Assembly (NCBI GenBank): GCA_003244105.1
Contig: QHBK01000001.1
Location: 1 to 51,883 of the forward strand
Direction of reading: 5' to 3'
DNA: 51,883 nucleotides
Origin: Candidatus Eremiobacter antarcticus
Lineage (GTDB): Bacteria > Vulcanimicrobiota > Vulcanimicrobiia > Eremiobacterales > Eremiobacteraceae
The notes under the pieces were generated by a model. That model was not told where the DNA came from, did no database searches, and saw only the letters and a list, made by a program, of their open reading frames with translations. Each line of letters begins with the position of its first letter. The stretch's first letter is position 1. The position numbers were made by a program, and so were the translations under genes. Positions 24,793-34,047 of this stretch are shown in pieces.

Positions 24793-26247
24793 ATGTATGC
24801 CGCGAGCAGTGAACACGAAGTGATCACCGGCCACCATCTCCTTCGGAATAGGCTCGTTGACAGCCACCGCACGTTGCTGATAGGCATATTGTGGCTTCTG
24901 GCGTGGTCCCCACTGGGCAATGCAGCTCCAAGCGTTTCCGATGCGGTTAGCGGCTACATGACTAAAGAGTTGCATTCAACAAACATCCCGGGCGCCCAAA
25001 TATCCGTGCACTTACGCCACAAGTTGGTTTTCCAGCGAGCCTACGGTATGGCGAACGTGGATGGCCGGATACCGATGAGCCCCGATACAACGATGCTCAT
25101 AGCGTCCAACACCAAGATGTTCACCGCCTTCGCGTTGCAGTTGCTGGCCCAGGATCATCGCGTCGCCCTGGACGGTCCTATCGCACGATACGTTCCCGAA
25201 CTGCCGCCGAAAGTCGGGCAGGTCACCCTTCGACAGTTGCTAAGCAACATGGGCGGCGTTAAAGATTCCGCCGCAGATTTTGGATCCCACGATGACTCTG
25301 CGTTGGCTGCAGCCATTGCGAAGTGGGACGACGGTTATCTTTTTCACACTCCGGGCGACGTTTTTCGTACTCAAACCTCGGCTTCGATCTCGCGGGATAT
25401 GTACTCGAAAGAGTCACGGGCATGCCCTATCCGGATGCCTTGAATACGTTGATTTTCAAACCAGCCGGAATGCTGCAAACCCACTGCCAGGCTCGACGTC
25501 GCTATCACGTTTCCGTTTGCTGAAGGATACAAAGCGGCCAACCAAACCTTGACAGCGGTGCGACCGTTCCCAGACAATGCTGCAGAGAAGCCCAGCGGAG
25601 GTGTCTTCACCAACACAACCGACCTGATGCGGTTTTTGGAAATCGTCATGAACAACGGGACGTGGCAAGGTTTCCGTGTCTTTCCATCATCTGCCGTGGC
25701 TGCGTTTTTAAGACCCACGGCCGAGCCGTCACTGAATCGGGATCGCACGACGCAGTATGCCAACGGCCTCAATTACGTCTACATGGGTCCGGAACAGATG
25801 CTTCAGCATTCCGGCTCTATAGCGGGGTTCGGTTCGCTCATCCGCTTCGATCCTAAGGCTGGATTCGCCATCGTAATCCTTGCCAACAAGACAGACGGAC
25901 TGCTGCTCGATACCTTCGACAGGGTAACCAATCTGCTGATTCCAGCAACGGCCGTGCCGCCCCGAGCAAAGAAAACTGGCCTGCCTGTCGGCGACACAGA
26001 AGCGCACGAGCTCGTCGGGCGCTACGTGAACGACATAAAGTACTTAGCCATCGACCTTCTCATCACGAACGGCAAGTTAGTGCTTCGCCAAGTCGGGTCA
26101 GCGGACGTGTCCGTCGTTTTAAAAACCGGCGGGGACTCTTATTCTGGCGATGGGGAGCCGTTTTCAATCGTGCGTGATTCGACAAACCGAACCAAGTATC
26201 TATCAATTGTGGGGCACGCGCTGCGGCGGTCGCCCGTATCCAAGTAG
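24793..26247 (+). pseudogene. Serine hydrolase (class C beta-lactamase/PBP-like), two frameshifts
   Basis: The product is spread over three frames. Frame 1 (from 24793) carries a signal-like segment, GYMTKELHSTNIPGAQISV and the catalytic SxxK in IASNTKMFTAFALQ. Near 25363 a five-T run (six expected) shifts into the frame with FSYSNLGFDLAGYVLERVTG, which supplies the YxN motif. Near 25484 an extra C in CCC shifts back to TARLDVAITFPFAEGY and on through SGGVFTNTTDLMRF and QHSGSIAGFGSL (HSG matches the third KTG/HxG motif). The C-terminal domain runs to 26247. Both changes are homopolymer length changes that compensate. Either decayed or a sequencing artefact. The intact protein would be an exported esterase/beta-lactamase-like enzyme. 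Confidence 0.8.
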
Positions 26248-26302
26248 GATCTAAGACACAAACCCCAACGCTACGCGGATTCCATATAACAAGGTCACAA
26301 CC

Positions 26303-26683
26303 TTACGAACCATAGCGCCGCGCCTTCTTGATAGCGATCCTCGGGAATTTAGCCGGCATCAGCTCCTTGCGTCCATCGGGCGCCAGTTCAATCACCTCGA
26401 CTTCTCCATGAGGGAAACGAGCAACAATCTGTAGCTCTCCCCCCATTGCCTCAACATACCGACGCAGGGTGCTCACATAAACGTCAGCGCGATGCTCGAG
26501 TTTGGAAACTTCAGGCTGCGTCATGCTTAGGATTTCGGCAAGGGCTCCTTGCGTGAGTTGTCGCGCCCGACGTAGTTCGCCAAGCAACGCAGCACGTTTC
26601 CTGCGGTTGGCTTCAACACGCTCGAGCACTCCCGGCTTTGAGCGCGTTGCTCGAATCTCGCTCCACTTTTTTGTCTTCGGCAT
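26303..26683 (-). CDS. higA: XRE/HigA-type antitoxin or regulator
   Basis: 126 residues with a helix-turn-helix in the middle (RARQLTQGALAEILSMTQPEVSKLEHRAD) followed by VSTLRRYVEAMGGELQIVARFP, the typical tail of HigA-type antitoxins that follow RelE/HigB toxins. The ATG overlaps the TGA of the upstream toxin frame (TGATG), as in higBA operons where the toxin comes first. It would neutralise the toxin and repress the shared promoter at 27042-27075. The frame is intact. Confidence 0.82.
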   Translation of the reverse strand: MPKTKKWSEIRATRSKPGVLERVEANRRKRAALLGELRRARQLTQGALAEILSMTQPEVSKLEHRADVYVSTLRRYVEAMGGELQIVARFPHGEVEVIELAPDGRKELMPAKFPRIAIKKARRYGS

Positions 26684-27041
26684 CAGATCAAACCTTCGTC
26701 TTTCAACTCTTTAAGATACGTGACGTAAAGTTTATCGGCGATTGAAACCATTCGTTCGTAGAATCGACCATCTCCCGTCTTATCGCCGCCGATCAAGAGA
26801 ATCGCACTGCGGCGTGGATCAAACGCGAAGAAGGTACGCAACGGATGCCCGCTTTCTTGCGTTCGCAGCTCTTCATATTGGTGAAACGCGAACCGTGAAC
26901 AACATCGGCGTGGGGACGCCCCAGCGCTGGTCCATGCTCTTCAAGAAGCGCTATCGAGTTATCTAAGGCCACCTGCTCGTCGGCATCTAGTGATCCATAC
27001 CGCTCCTCAAATTCCCTTGTGCCTTCCAGATTCCACGACAT
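26683..27041 (-). pseudogene. higB: RelE/HigB-type toxin with one-base frameshift
   Basis: From ATG 27041: MSWNLEGTREFEERYGSLD, then LLEEHGPALGRPHADVVHGS and FTNMK. One A appears lost at AAGAGCTG near 26877; in the next frame the family sequence continues as ELRTQESGHPLRTFFAFDP, then SAILLIGGDKTGDGRFYERM, ending LKELKDEGLI with a TGA at 26683. This is a full-length Gp49/HigB-like mRNA interferase if read across the shift. The lost base lies in an A run, so the gene may be intact. It lies upstream of the antitoxin. Confidence 0.78.
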
Positions 27042-27075
27042 GTAGCGTTATACCTTTTAGGTCATAGTCTGTCAA
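27042..27075 (-). promoter_or_regulatory. Sigma-70 promoter of the HigBA-like pair
   Basis: Minus strand TTGACA (27075-27070), 17-bp spacer, TATAAC (27052-27047), then 5 nt to the toxin ATG. Near-consensus and leaderless by position. Confidence 0.75.
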
Positions 27076-27242
27076 GGGTATTCTGGAAAAAACAAACCGC
27101 TTATCGGCGCTTTTAAATGAGCGGCTGTTCAGACGTGCGCCAAACGACCCGTATATTACCGACCAGGGCGGGTCGGCACACGCTCCAAGTACCGCTCGAC
27201 CCTTAATTTCACGAAGTCTAATCATCTGTTGTCGGAGCGAGG

Positions 27243-27283
27243 TCGCGTGTGAAGCGCGTGCTCTACCCCGTAGCTATACGCCC
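27243..27283 (-). repeat. Decayed 5' half of a tRNA-Val, possible att scar
   Basis: Minus strand GGGCGTATAGCT, then GGTAGAGCAC and GCTTCACACGCGA, matches the 5' half of tRNA-Val(CAC) at 24680-24718 with several substitutions; homology ends just past the anticodon arm. The TAG stop of the monooxygenase lies inside it. With the intact tRNA it brackets a 2.5-kb stretch holding the serine hydrolase and HigBA-like genes. Confidence 0.6.
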
Positions 27284-28836
27284 GAAGCTAGGTTAGGAAC
27301 GTTTTGCCAGTTCGCTTCTGCCGTCTCCCGTCGATCCTGAGCCACAAAGCCGAGCGCGGTGCGGACTCCGCCGATCACTGATGCAGCGTTGGGATTTCGT
27401 TCAAAGTATCCGACGACACCGTCGGGGCGCACGAGCGCCGCGAACGGATCGCTGCATTTCCATGGCCGCCAGTCTGGGCATTCAACAACGGTTAAGTCCG
27501 CAATCTGCGTGGCTGCCGCCGCCTCCTCGACTTCGCTCAGGACACGTTGAACGACCAGCGTTGGAGCGTAACGGACCAGCGTTTCAGGAATAGGCGAACG
27601 GACCCCAACCAAAGAGCTCTTTCCGCCGATGATGGTCGATCGTCTGTAACGAGTGTTGATCATCATCATAGTACGCATCATTCTTCGGGCCATCGGCCGC
27701 ACTTTCGCAAGCCGGTTCATCAGGGTTATCAGTGCGTTGCGGACTTTTGGGGCGCTCGTCAAGCCGTTGCGGGTGAGGCCGTCTGTCAGCCGCTCAACTC
27801 CATGCTCGATCGTGAAGCGGCGCTCGGCGTCGTACGATGTCAGCAGAACATCGCGGTCTGCACCCCGCAGCGCATACGCTAACTTCCAGGCAAGGTTGTG
27901 GGCGTCTTGAATGCCGGCGTTCATGCCCTGACCGCCGGCCGGCGAGTTGATGTGGGCAGCATCGCCCGCCAAAATTACGCGCCCTTTCCGAAACGTGGCT
28001 GCATGACGGCGGTGAATCGCGAAGATGCTTTGCCAAATAAGATCAAACTGGCCCGAGCGCCCGCCGAAAAGCGTCTTGATGCGGGGCTGCAAGAATGCCT
28101 CATCGATGCTTGCACCGGCTTCGGCCTCGGTCAACGTCCCAACGATGCGCCACTGGCCGTTGGCGAATCGTATGGTGAAGAGCGCCTGCGGGCTGCCCAT
28201 CGAGATCCGCGGCCAGGGCAGCGTATCGCGTTCGTCGTTGACGCGAATGTCCGCGAGAAACACGTGCACGGGATATGTCTTGCCTTCTAAATGCAGGCCG
28301 ATCGATTGGCGAACCATGCTGTGCGCGCCGTCCGCTCCGACCGCAAATTGCGCGTTCAATGAATATGCGTCGCCAGAAACCGGCTGCACGCTCACCGTCA
28401 CGGCGTCACCGTTTTCGATCGCCGCAGTGACGCGCTGGTTGAAGCGCAGCTCGCACATGCCCGTTTCCATGACAGCGTCATAGAGCAGCTTTTCGGTCTC
28501 ATCTTGGGGCAGCACGACGATAGACGCGTTCGGCGTTTCGGCAGCGAGCGGTGAAACGTCCAGTGAGAACACTGGGTCGTTCGTTTCCGACGCATACGCA
28601 GTGATGCGGTGAAGCACCTCACCCACTGCTAAGAAACGTTCTGCCGCGTTCCAGGATTGGATCGCTTCGAGCGTGCGCAACAAGATGATGACGGCGCGCG
28701 AGTGCGGCGACAGTTGGGCGTTTTGTTCGAAGATGATGCTGCGCACGCCTTGACGCGCGAGCCCGAGGGCAAGGGAAAGACCAGCCGGACCGGCGCCTGC
28801 AATAACGACTGGAATTGTTTTTGCGGAGGTAGCCAT
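27274..28836 (-). CDS. FAD-dependent aromatic-ring monooxygenase (PHBH-like)
   Basis: 520 residues from ATG 28836 (a TTG at 28866 is the longer alternative). FAD-binding GxGxxG in VVIAGAGPAGLSLALGLA, the DG-type motif FAVGADGAHSMVRQ, and the FAD ribityl motif GRVILAGDAAHINSPAGGQG identify a group A flavin monooxygenase. The C-terminal ~100 residues resemble the thioredoxin-like tail of pentachlorophenol/rifampicin-type hydroxylases (FAALVRPDGVVGYF). It would use NAD(P)H and O2 to hydroxylate an aromatic compound, substrate unknown. Divergent from the HAD gene. Confidence 0.88.
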   Translation of the reverse strand: MATSAKTIPVVIAGAGPAGLSLALGLARQGVRSIIFEQNAQLSPHSRAVIILLRTLEAIQSWNAAERFLAVGEVLHRITAYASETNDPVFSLDVSPLAAETPNASIVVLPQDETEKLLYDAVMETGMCELRFNQRVTAAIENGDAVTVSVQPVSGDAYSLNAQFAVGADGAHSMVRQSIGLHLEGKTYPVHVFLADIRVNDERDTLPWPRISMGSPQALFTIRFANGQWRIVGTLTEAEAGASIDEAFLQPRIKTLFGGRSGQFDLIWQSIFAIHRRHAATFRKGRVILAGDAAHINSPAGGQGMNAGIQDAHNLAWKLAYALRGADRDVLLTSYDAERRFTIEHGVERLTDGLTRNGLTSAPKVRNALITLMNRLAKVRPMARRMMRTMMMINTRYRRSTIIGGKSSLVGVRSPIPETLVRYAPTLVVQRVLSEVEEAAAATQIADLTVVECPDWRPWKCSDPFAALVRPDGVVGYFERNPNAASVIGGVRTALGFVAQDRRETAEANWQNVPNLASGV

Positions 28837-28926
28837 GCCGCGCGCACTCTTGTAGGTGAAGGGCAAGGTTCCCGCCTTCTCAAGTTAGCAAGGTTATGCC
28901 CTGGCGCCGCGGGGTATATGAGGGCG

Positions 28927-29631
28927 ATGAATACGAGCGTTAGGATAAAGGGAGCCTTGTTCGACGTCGACGGCACTCTCGTGTTGAGCAACGAAGCTCA
29001 TGCGCAGGCCTGGGTTGAGGCATTCGCCTCTTTCGGCATCACCGTTCCCATCGAGCACGTGCGACCGCTCATCGGCATGGGCGGCGACAAGCTGGTACCC
29101 GCTTTGGCGCCTGCGCTCAGCAGCGACACGGGAATGGGCAAGGAGATCGCGGAGCGTCACAAACAGTGCTTTCTTTCGGAGTATGTTCCGACGTTGCGGC
29201 CGGCACCAGGCGCTCGCGACCTGTGCCTCCACTTGCGCGATCAGGGGCTGCAGCTATCCACGGCGACCTCCGCGAACGCCGAAGAACTCAGCAGGTTGCT
29301 GGAGATCGCCGATGTCAAAGACGTATTCGAAGCCAAAGGGGGGAGCGATGATAAAGATTCCAAGCCGTCCTCCGACGTCGTTGTAGCTGCCCTCGCACGC
29401 ATCCGGTTGAAGCCCGAAGAGGTGATCATGGTGGGCGACACGCCGTACGACATCGAGTCCGCGCGCAAATGCGGCATCCGCACTATCGCCGTGCGATGCG
29501 GCGGCTGGGACGACGCGCGCCTGCGTGATGCCATCGCCATCTACGATGACCCGGCCGACTTGCTCGCCCGTTACTGGGAATCACCGTTCGGCCGTGCTGC
29601 AGGGCCCGCCTCGAGCGATGGACCTCGATAA
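28927..29631 (+). CDS. HAD-superfamily phosphatase
   Basis: 234 residues from ATG 28927 (ATG 28918 also possible). Motif I is in GALFDVDGTLVLSNEAHA, motif II Thr/Ser in LQLSTATSAN, motif III Lys in SKPSSDVVV, motif IV in IMVGDTPYDIESARKCGI. A four-helix cap domain is inserted after motif I, as in phosphoglycolate phosphatase and beta-phosphoglucomutase. The 3' end overlaps the next gene by 14 bases, so the two are co-transcribed. Confidence 0.9.
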   Translation: MNTSVRIKGALFDVDGTLVLSNEAHAQAWVEAFASFGITVPIEHVRPLIGMGGDKLVPALAPALSSDTGMGKEIAERHKQCFLSEYVPTLRPAPGARDLCLHLRDQGLQLSTATSANAEELSRLLEIADVKDVFEAKGGSDDKDSKPSSDVVVAALARIRLKPEEVIMVGDTPYDIESARKCGIRTIAVRCGGWDDARLRDAIAIYDDPADLLARYWESPFGRAAGPASSDGPR

Positions 29632-30745
29632 GCGCCTAACCCGCACTCTCCAGTTCTTAGGCATCGTCGCTATCGGCGTTGCCTTGCTGTGGGCGATCGG
29701 CTCTGTGCTTTCGCACGTCAAGATCGTGTTGCTGATCCTCATCGGCGCCGTTTTTCTCGCGTATCTGCTGTATCCGGCTGTTCGAGCGTTGCAGGTGCGT
29801 CGCTTTCCGCGCTGGCTCGCTATCGCCGTCGTCTACGCGATCATCATCATTATCTTGGGGACCGCCGGCGGCTTCGGCGGTCCGGCACTCGTCGGGGAGG
29901 CCCGCACTTTTTCGTCCGAACTTCCGTCCGTCGTGCGCCAACTGCATGACACGCTCGTGCACGCGCACACGTCCGCGCTCTCTGTCGTTCCGATAGAGAC
30001 TCGTCAGACCGCGGCGGACTACCTCGATCGGGCGGTCCTCGATTTGCAGACCGCGGCGGGCGCCTACACCGGTCAAGCGTTGACCATCGTCCTCAGCGTG
30101 GTTTCGGTCATCAGCGGTCTGGTGATCGTGCCGATCTTGGCTTTTTATATCTTGCTGGACTCCGAACGGCTGGGCCAGTCGTTCATCAACCTGTTTCCGG
30201 TGGGCATGCGGTCGCAGGTGACGCTGCTCATGCGCGACATCGATGTCGTCTTGAGCGGCTTCATCCGGGGTCAGATCATCGTCGCGGCCTTCGTCGCTTT
30301 GGCCGTCACCATCGCCCTGCTCGCGTTCGGCATCCGCTATGCGATCTTGATCGGCGTGTTCGCTGGCCTGGCAGACATGATTCCGTACGTTGGAGCAGTT
30401 GCGGGCGCTATACCCGCTGTGTTGGTCGCCTTTCTCACGTACGGGCCCATCAAGGCCCTCTTCGTGGGGCTCGCATTTTTGCTCATCTACGAGCTGGAGG
30501 GCCACTTTGTCGCGCCGGGCGTGGTCGGCAAGCGCGTGGGCCTATCGGCACTGCTGGTGATCATTGCGATACTGATGGGCGCCGAGTTTGGCGGAATCGT
30601 CGGCATGTTTGTCGCAGTGCCGGTGGCGGCGATCATCCGCGTGCTGTGGCGCCGGATCATCTATCCGCTTGAGGTCGCTCAGGTATCGACGCCCATACCA
30701 GCTGTGGAGCCGACGGCGAAGACCATCGCTATCGTCAACGAATGA
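29618..30745 (+). CDS. AI-2E/PerM-family transporter
   Basis: 375 residues from ATG 29618, which overlaps the end of the HAD gene. About eight membrane segments: FLGIVAIGVALLWAIGSVL, VLLILIGAVFLAYLLYP, then a periplasmic helical stretch, and a C-terminal bundle with GVFAGLADMIPYVGAVAGAI and FLLIYELEGHFVAPGVVGKR, the family signature. Family members export small molecules or exchange ions; AI-2 transport itself is shown only for a few. Specific substrate unknown. Confidence 0.88.
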   Translation: MDLDKRLTRTLQFLGIVAIGVALLWAIGSVLSHVKIVLLILIGAVFLAYLLYPAVRALQVRRFPRWLAIAVVYAIIIIILGTAGGFGGPALVGEARTFSSELPSVVRQLHDTLVHAHTSALSVVPIETRQTAADYLDRAVLDLQTAAGAYTGQALTIVLSVVSVISGLVIVPILAFYILLDSERLGQSFINLFPVGMRSQVTLLMRDIDVVLSGFIRGQIIVAAFVALAVTIALLAFGIRYAILIGVFAGLADMIPYVGAVAGAIPAVLVAFLTYGPIKALFVGLAFLLIYELEGHFVAPGVVGKRVGLSALLVIIAILMGAEFGGIVGMFVAVPVAAIIRVLWRRIIYPLEVAQVSTPIPAVEPTAKTIAIVNE

Positions 30746-30758
30746 GGCATAACACACC

Positions 30759-31010
30759 ATGAAATTGTGGACGGACATCGAGAAAGATGTGCTCGCGGGA
30801 TCGACATGTCTCGCTGAATCCAATGAGTTCGCCGTGTATGCTGTCGGCAACGACACCTATGCTTTAGTGCTGCGCCATCACGGGATGCCGTGGCAAGGCG
30901 TCACGCTTTCCGGTGACGGCGTGTTTCGCGTGACGGAGCTGATGGCGGCGGCGAGCCGTTCGCTGTATCGGGAGGTCGCTTCGCGTTTATCTCCGGATCA
31001 CAAGAGCTGA
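30759..31010 (+). CDS. Small hypothetical protein
   Basis: 83 residues. GAGG lies about 10 nt upstream of the ATG and the gene follows the permease by 13 bp, so it is probably the last gene of the HAD-permease operon. The sequence KLWTDIEKDVLAGSTCLAES with alternating strands (FAVYAVGNDTYALVL) and a C-terminal helix shows no family I know. No membrane segment. Confidence 0.55.
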   Translation: MKLWTDIEKDVLAGSTCLAESNEFAVYAVGNDTYALVLRHHGMPWQGVTLSGDGVFRVTELMAAASRSLYREVASRLSPDHKS

Positions 31011-31049
31011 CGGGCCGCTCGTCGAAAACGCGGTGACTACGATGGTAGC

Positions 31050-31121
31050 GGGCGCGTAGCTCAGGGGTAGAGCGCTACATTGACACTGTAGAGGTCAGAG
31101 GTTCGAGACCTCTCGCGCCCA
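31050..31121 (+). tRNA. tRNA-Val (anticodon GAC), integration target
   Basis: Acceptor GGGCGCG/CGCGCCC, D-arm GCTC/GAGC, anticodon stem CTACA/TGTAG around TTGACAC (anticodon GAC), T-stem AGAGG/CCTCT, discriminator A; no encoded CCA. 72 nt. The integrase of the conjugative element abuts and overlaps its 3' end on the opposite strand, marking this as the attL side. Confidence 0.97.
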
Positions 31122-32374
31122 TTCGTCAAAGCCTCACGGGATAAGGCTTTGTCCAGGGTAACCGGCTCGGGGATTTCGTTTCGGGGTGTTTCTGCCGCCA
31201 TTCTGCCACCATTGTTGCCGTCGAAGGCATCGATAGCCGACCGTATGGCGCAATCCATCTTCTGAGCGGCATCAGCCTGCATGTCGGGCAGTACCTCACT
31301 GTAAATGTCGAGCGTCAAACGTACGGTACTGTGGCCCAGGCGGCTGCTGGCGACTTTCGGGTTGACACCCTGGAGAGCCATAAACGTCGCGCTTGTTCGC
31401 CGTAAGGTGTGAGGTCCGGTTTCCGGAAGCTGAGCATACTTGACGGTCCTCCGGAAAAGCTTCGTGAAGGAGTCAGACTTCCACGGGCTGCCATCGAAGG
31501 CGGCAAACACCAAGTCACAGTTCACATAGGCTTGTCCAAGCTCGGTGCGCTCTGCATTCTGCTCCTTCCTATGGAGCTGCAACTTATCCATTACGATCGA
31601 GGGCATAGTCAGCGCCCTTCCCTTACCGTTCTTAGGTGTCTTGAACGTGATGCCTTGGCCCTTTGTCTTCACCATCGCTTGTCGTACGAAGAGAGTCCCG
31701 CTGTCAAAGTCAACGTCCGACCACCGCAAACCCAGTAGCTCCCCTCTTCGAAGTCCACAGGCGACTAGTAGTAGGATGGGAAGATGTATTCTTGATCCCC
31801 GGGTCGATTTCAACAGCTTCGCCACTTCCAGAGCAGTTAAGGCGTGCCTCGGTCGCGTTGTTCCTCGCGGAAGGTCTACCAAAGCGGCGGGGTTATTAGC
31901 AATCAGGCGCCACTTCAGCGCGGTTTGAAGAGCTTCTCGGAGCACCGCATGATGTTTCGCGATGGTGGCTGCAGATAACCCACCAACCTGACCATCTAAC
32001 CGACCTTGCTGTAGCCATTTAGTGTACACTGCTTGGATGTGCTGAGGACCGAGCTTGCTTAGCTTATAATGACCCAGCTTGGGATCCAGATGTTTGGAAA
32101 TAATATCGGCATACTTTTCAAATGTACCCGCAGAGACCCGTCCTTTGACAAAGTCATCCCGCCAGCGCGCAAGAAATTCTGACAGATTGGCCTTAGAGCT
32201 TATGAGCTGGTCCGAGTCGAGGGCGCAACGGAGCCTTGCGAGCTCCGCATAAGCATCTCTCTTAGATCCGATTACTGTTTTCCAAAGGCGCTGTCGCTTG
32301 CCGGCTTCATTCCGGTCGCGCTCAATGGCCAGCTGCCACTTGCGCGGACCCCTCGGTCGCACGAACCCCTTCAT
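31061..32374 (-). CDS. int: Tyrosine recombinase (integrase) of the ICE
   Basis: 437 residues from ATG 32374 (a TTG lies one codon upstream). An AP2-like arm-binding region (WQLAIERDRNEAGKRQRLW) and a SAM-like core-binding domain (LSEFLARWRDDFVKGRVSAGT) precede the catalytic domain. The residues are Arg in ACGLRRGELLGLRWSDVD, His-x-x-Arg in GPHTLRRTSA, His in SSRLGHSTVR and the nucleophile Tyr in LTLDIYSEV (about residue 358). The last 20 codons run into the antisense of tRNA-Val and the TGA stop (31061-31063) lies in the tRNA D-arm. This is the typical int position beside attL. Confidence 0.93.
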   Translation of the reverse strand: MKGFVRPRGPRKWQLAIERDRNEAGKRQRLWKTVIGSKRDAYAELARLRCALDSDQLISSKANLSEFLARWRDDFVKGRVSAGTFEKYADIISKHLDPKLGHYKLSKLGPQHIQAVYTKWLQQGRLDGQVGGLSAATIAKHHAVLREALQTALKWRLIANNPAALVDLPRGTTRPRHALTALEVAKLLKSTRGSRIHLPILLLVACGLRRGELLGLRWSDVDFDSGTLFVRQAMVKTKGQGITFKTPKNGKGRALTMPSIVMDKLQLHRKEQNAERTELGQAYVNCDLVFAAFDGSPWKSDSFTKLFRRTVKYAQLPETGPHTLRRTSATFMALQGVNPKVASSRLGHSTVRLTLDIYSEVLPDMQADAAQKMDCAIRSAIDAFDGNNGGRMAAETPRNEIPEPVTLDKALSREALTNGRERSRTSDLYSVNVALYP

Positions 32375-32451
32375 CAACGCATCTAGAGGTGGCCGCCCGA
32401 GTGAGCGCGTTTCACGTTATAGCGTGCTCAGGGCAGTCGCCCGATTGTTTG

Positions 32452-32652
32452 TCATAGGATGGCTCCCTGTTTCAAGACTTCTATTAACGCCAGTTTTGGC
32501 ACCTTAATGAGTCTGCCAGCACGAATCGTGCGTATCTTTCCACGCCGCACCACCTCATAAGCGGCGGTGCGTCCGATTCCAAGGATTTTTCTCATCTGCT
32601 CAACGGTTAAAACATCGGGAGCATTATCCATGTTAAGGGTTGGTTCTGTCAT
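32452..32652 (-). CDS. Excisionase-like helix-turn-helix protein
   Basis: 66 residues from ATG 32652, preferred over the longer frame from 32745 because AGGAAGG lies 6 nt upstream. The sequence VLTVEQMRKILGIGRTAAYEVVRRGKI is a MerR-like winged HTH of the excisionase/HTH_17 family. It lies just upstream of int on the same strand, the usual location of the recombination directionality factor. Its role as excisionase is inferred from position and fold. Confidence 0.82.
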   Translation of the reverse strand: MTEPTLNMDNAPDVLTVEQMRKILGIGRTAAYEVVRRGKIRTIRAGRLIKVPKLALIEVLKQGAIL

Positions 32653-32771
32653 GTAACCTTCCTCGTGGCTTTCCGCTAACGATCGGCCCATTTGCGGCCG
32701 GCGCGAATATTTCATCGAACTAAACTCGGAACTTCGTCGCACCACAAACTTTTGAGAGCCAAGTTGCGCGA

Positions 32772-34046
32772 TTACTTATCGGAATACGGCGCCGAAAGTA
32801 CTATATCGCGATCGACAATCACATTAAATTCATATCCCGTCGGGACGCGAAGGTTTGGTTGTACATTGAGCTGTCTCTGAACCGATTGGCTAGTTTGATT
32901 GGCCAACTGAATTCCCAAACTGCCTGCGACGACCTGTCCGACGCTTGGTGGTGAACCGTTTGACGTGGATTGCTGCGGTTGACTGAGTTGTGCACCAGCA
33001 CCGATGATGCTGAGTAGGATCGCGCCCTGGAAGAGCTTGCGTGTGTGACCGTTGACGCGGGCATCAAACCCGGAGCGTCCGCCTAAGTCTGTACCTGGCA
33101 TTGCTTTTAAGTCAACGCTCGAGCCGTTCGGGTAGATTAGGCGCGACCAGGTTACGAGAAGACGAGCCTGTCCATACGCGACTGCGGATCCATATGTCCC
33201 TACAAGTCTGGCACCTTGTGGTATAAGAAGGTAGCGACCGCTTGCCGTATCATATACGTTTTGCCTGACCTGCCCGACGATTAGGCCGGGCAGATCGGAA
33301 TCGATGGCCGATAGCAGGGTTGCTGGAATGACGCTGCCCATTTTGACCTCGAATGGCGAATGGATGACCTTGCTCGGCGCTGAATTTTCGGTCATAGAGT
33401 TACTGCGGGAGTCAACCAAAGCGCCGAACCCGGCTACCGCAGACGTTTTGCCATCCACCAAGGCTTCTGCCGACATAGCAGCCTGAACTATCGCCTCCTC
33501 CGCGGGATCGGCGTTCAACGCTGGTCGAGCCTTGCGCGCACTAATTGGCTGCTCAATTGCCGGCGGTACGGGTTCGTTTGCGAGCGGTGGAATGACCGGA
33601 AAGTTCTGGTCAACGGCTTCCGGCAGCGGCGTGAATGCACGCGGATGTGGCAAAGTGCTTGCAGGTCTGGCTCGCCGTTCAGCGAGCGGTTGTCCGGGAG
33701 GCACGACAGGACTTATTATCCGTTGCGGCCTCAGAGCTTGTTTGTTCGCCGGCAAAATGGGGACCGGCACTGCGTCGCTTTGGCTCTGCCACCAAGGTGG
33801 CGCTTCGGCGGGAAGCGTCGCTTTTTGCGATCGATCTGAGACCGCTTGAGCCCTGCCCCGGTTATTCAAACTCACTCCATACAGTATGCAAACGACAATC
33901 AGAAGAAGGCTCCCTAGCATGAAGAAACCGGCCTTCTTTCCCAGCCGTCCGCCGCTGATGATGTGGCCGCGAATCCTGATGTAACCGTCCTGCTCCAGTT
34001 CTGTTGGAGACTTAATGTCCTTTTGTGGGTTACTCATGTCGCTCAC
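32772..34046 (-). CDS. trbI: T4SS core-complex protein TrbI/VirB10
   Basis: 424 residues from GTG 34046, 1 base after the trbG stop. A cytoplasmic N-terminus, one membrane helix (KAGFFMLGSLLLIVVCILYGV), a Pro-rich periplasmic spacer and a C-terminal beta-barrel domain (FEVKMGSVIPATLLSAIDSDLPG; YLLIPQGARLVGTYGS; SRLIYPNGSSVDLKAMPGTD) define VirB10. The outer-membrane antenna corresponds to the stretch after KLFQGAILLSIIGAGAQLSQ. It spans both membranes and connects energy from the ATPases to the outer pore. Last gene of the trb operon. Confidence 0.93.
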   Translation of the reverse strand: MSDMSNPQKDIKSPTELEQDGYIRIRGHIISGGRLGKKAGFFMLGSLLLIVVCILYGVSLNNRGRAQAVSDRSQKATLPAEAPPWWQSQSDAVPVPILPANKQALRPQRIISPVVPPGQPLAERRARPASTLPHPRAFTPLPEAVDQNFPVIPPLANEPVPPAIEQPISARKARPALNADPAEEAIVQAAMSAEALVDGKTSAVAGFGALVDSRSNSMTENSAPSKVIHSPFEVKMGSVIPATLLSAIDSDLPGLIVGQVRQNVYDTASGRYLLIPQGARLVGTYGSAVAYGQARLLVTWSRLIYPNGSSVDLKAMPGTDLGGRSGFDARVNGHTRKLFQGAILLSIIGAGAQLSQPQQSTSNGSPPSVGQVVAGSLGIQLANQTSQSVQRQLNVQPNLRVPTGYEFNVIVDRDIVLSAPYSDK

Positions 34047-34047
34047 G

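Noticed and set aside
27007-27225. 72-codon minus-strand frame overlapping the toxin start
   Set aside because: Covers the toxin promoter and start; no family resemblance or ribosome site.
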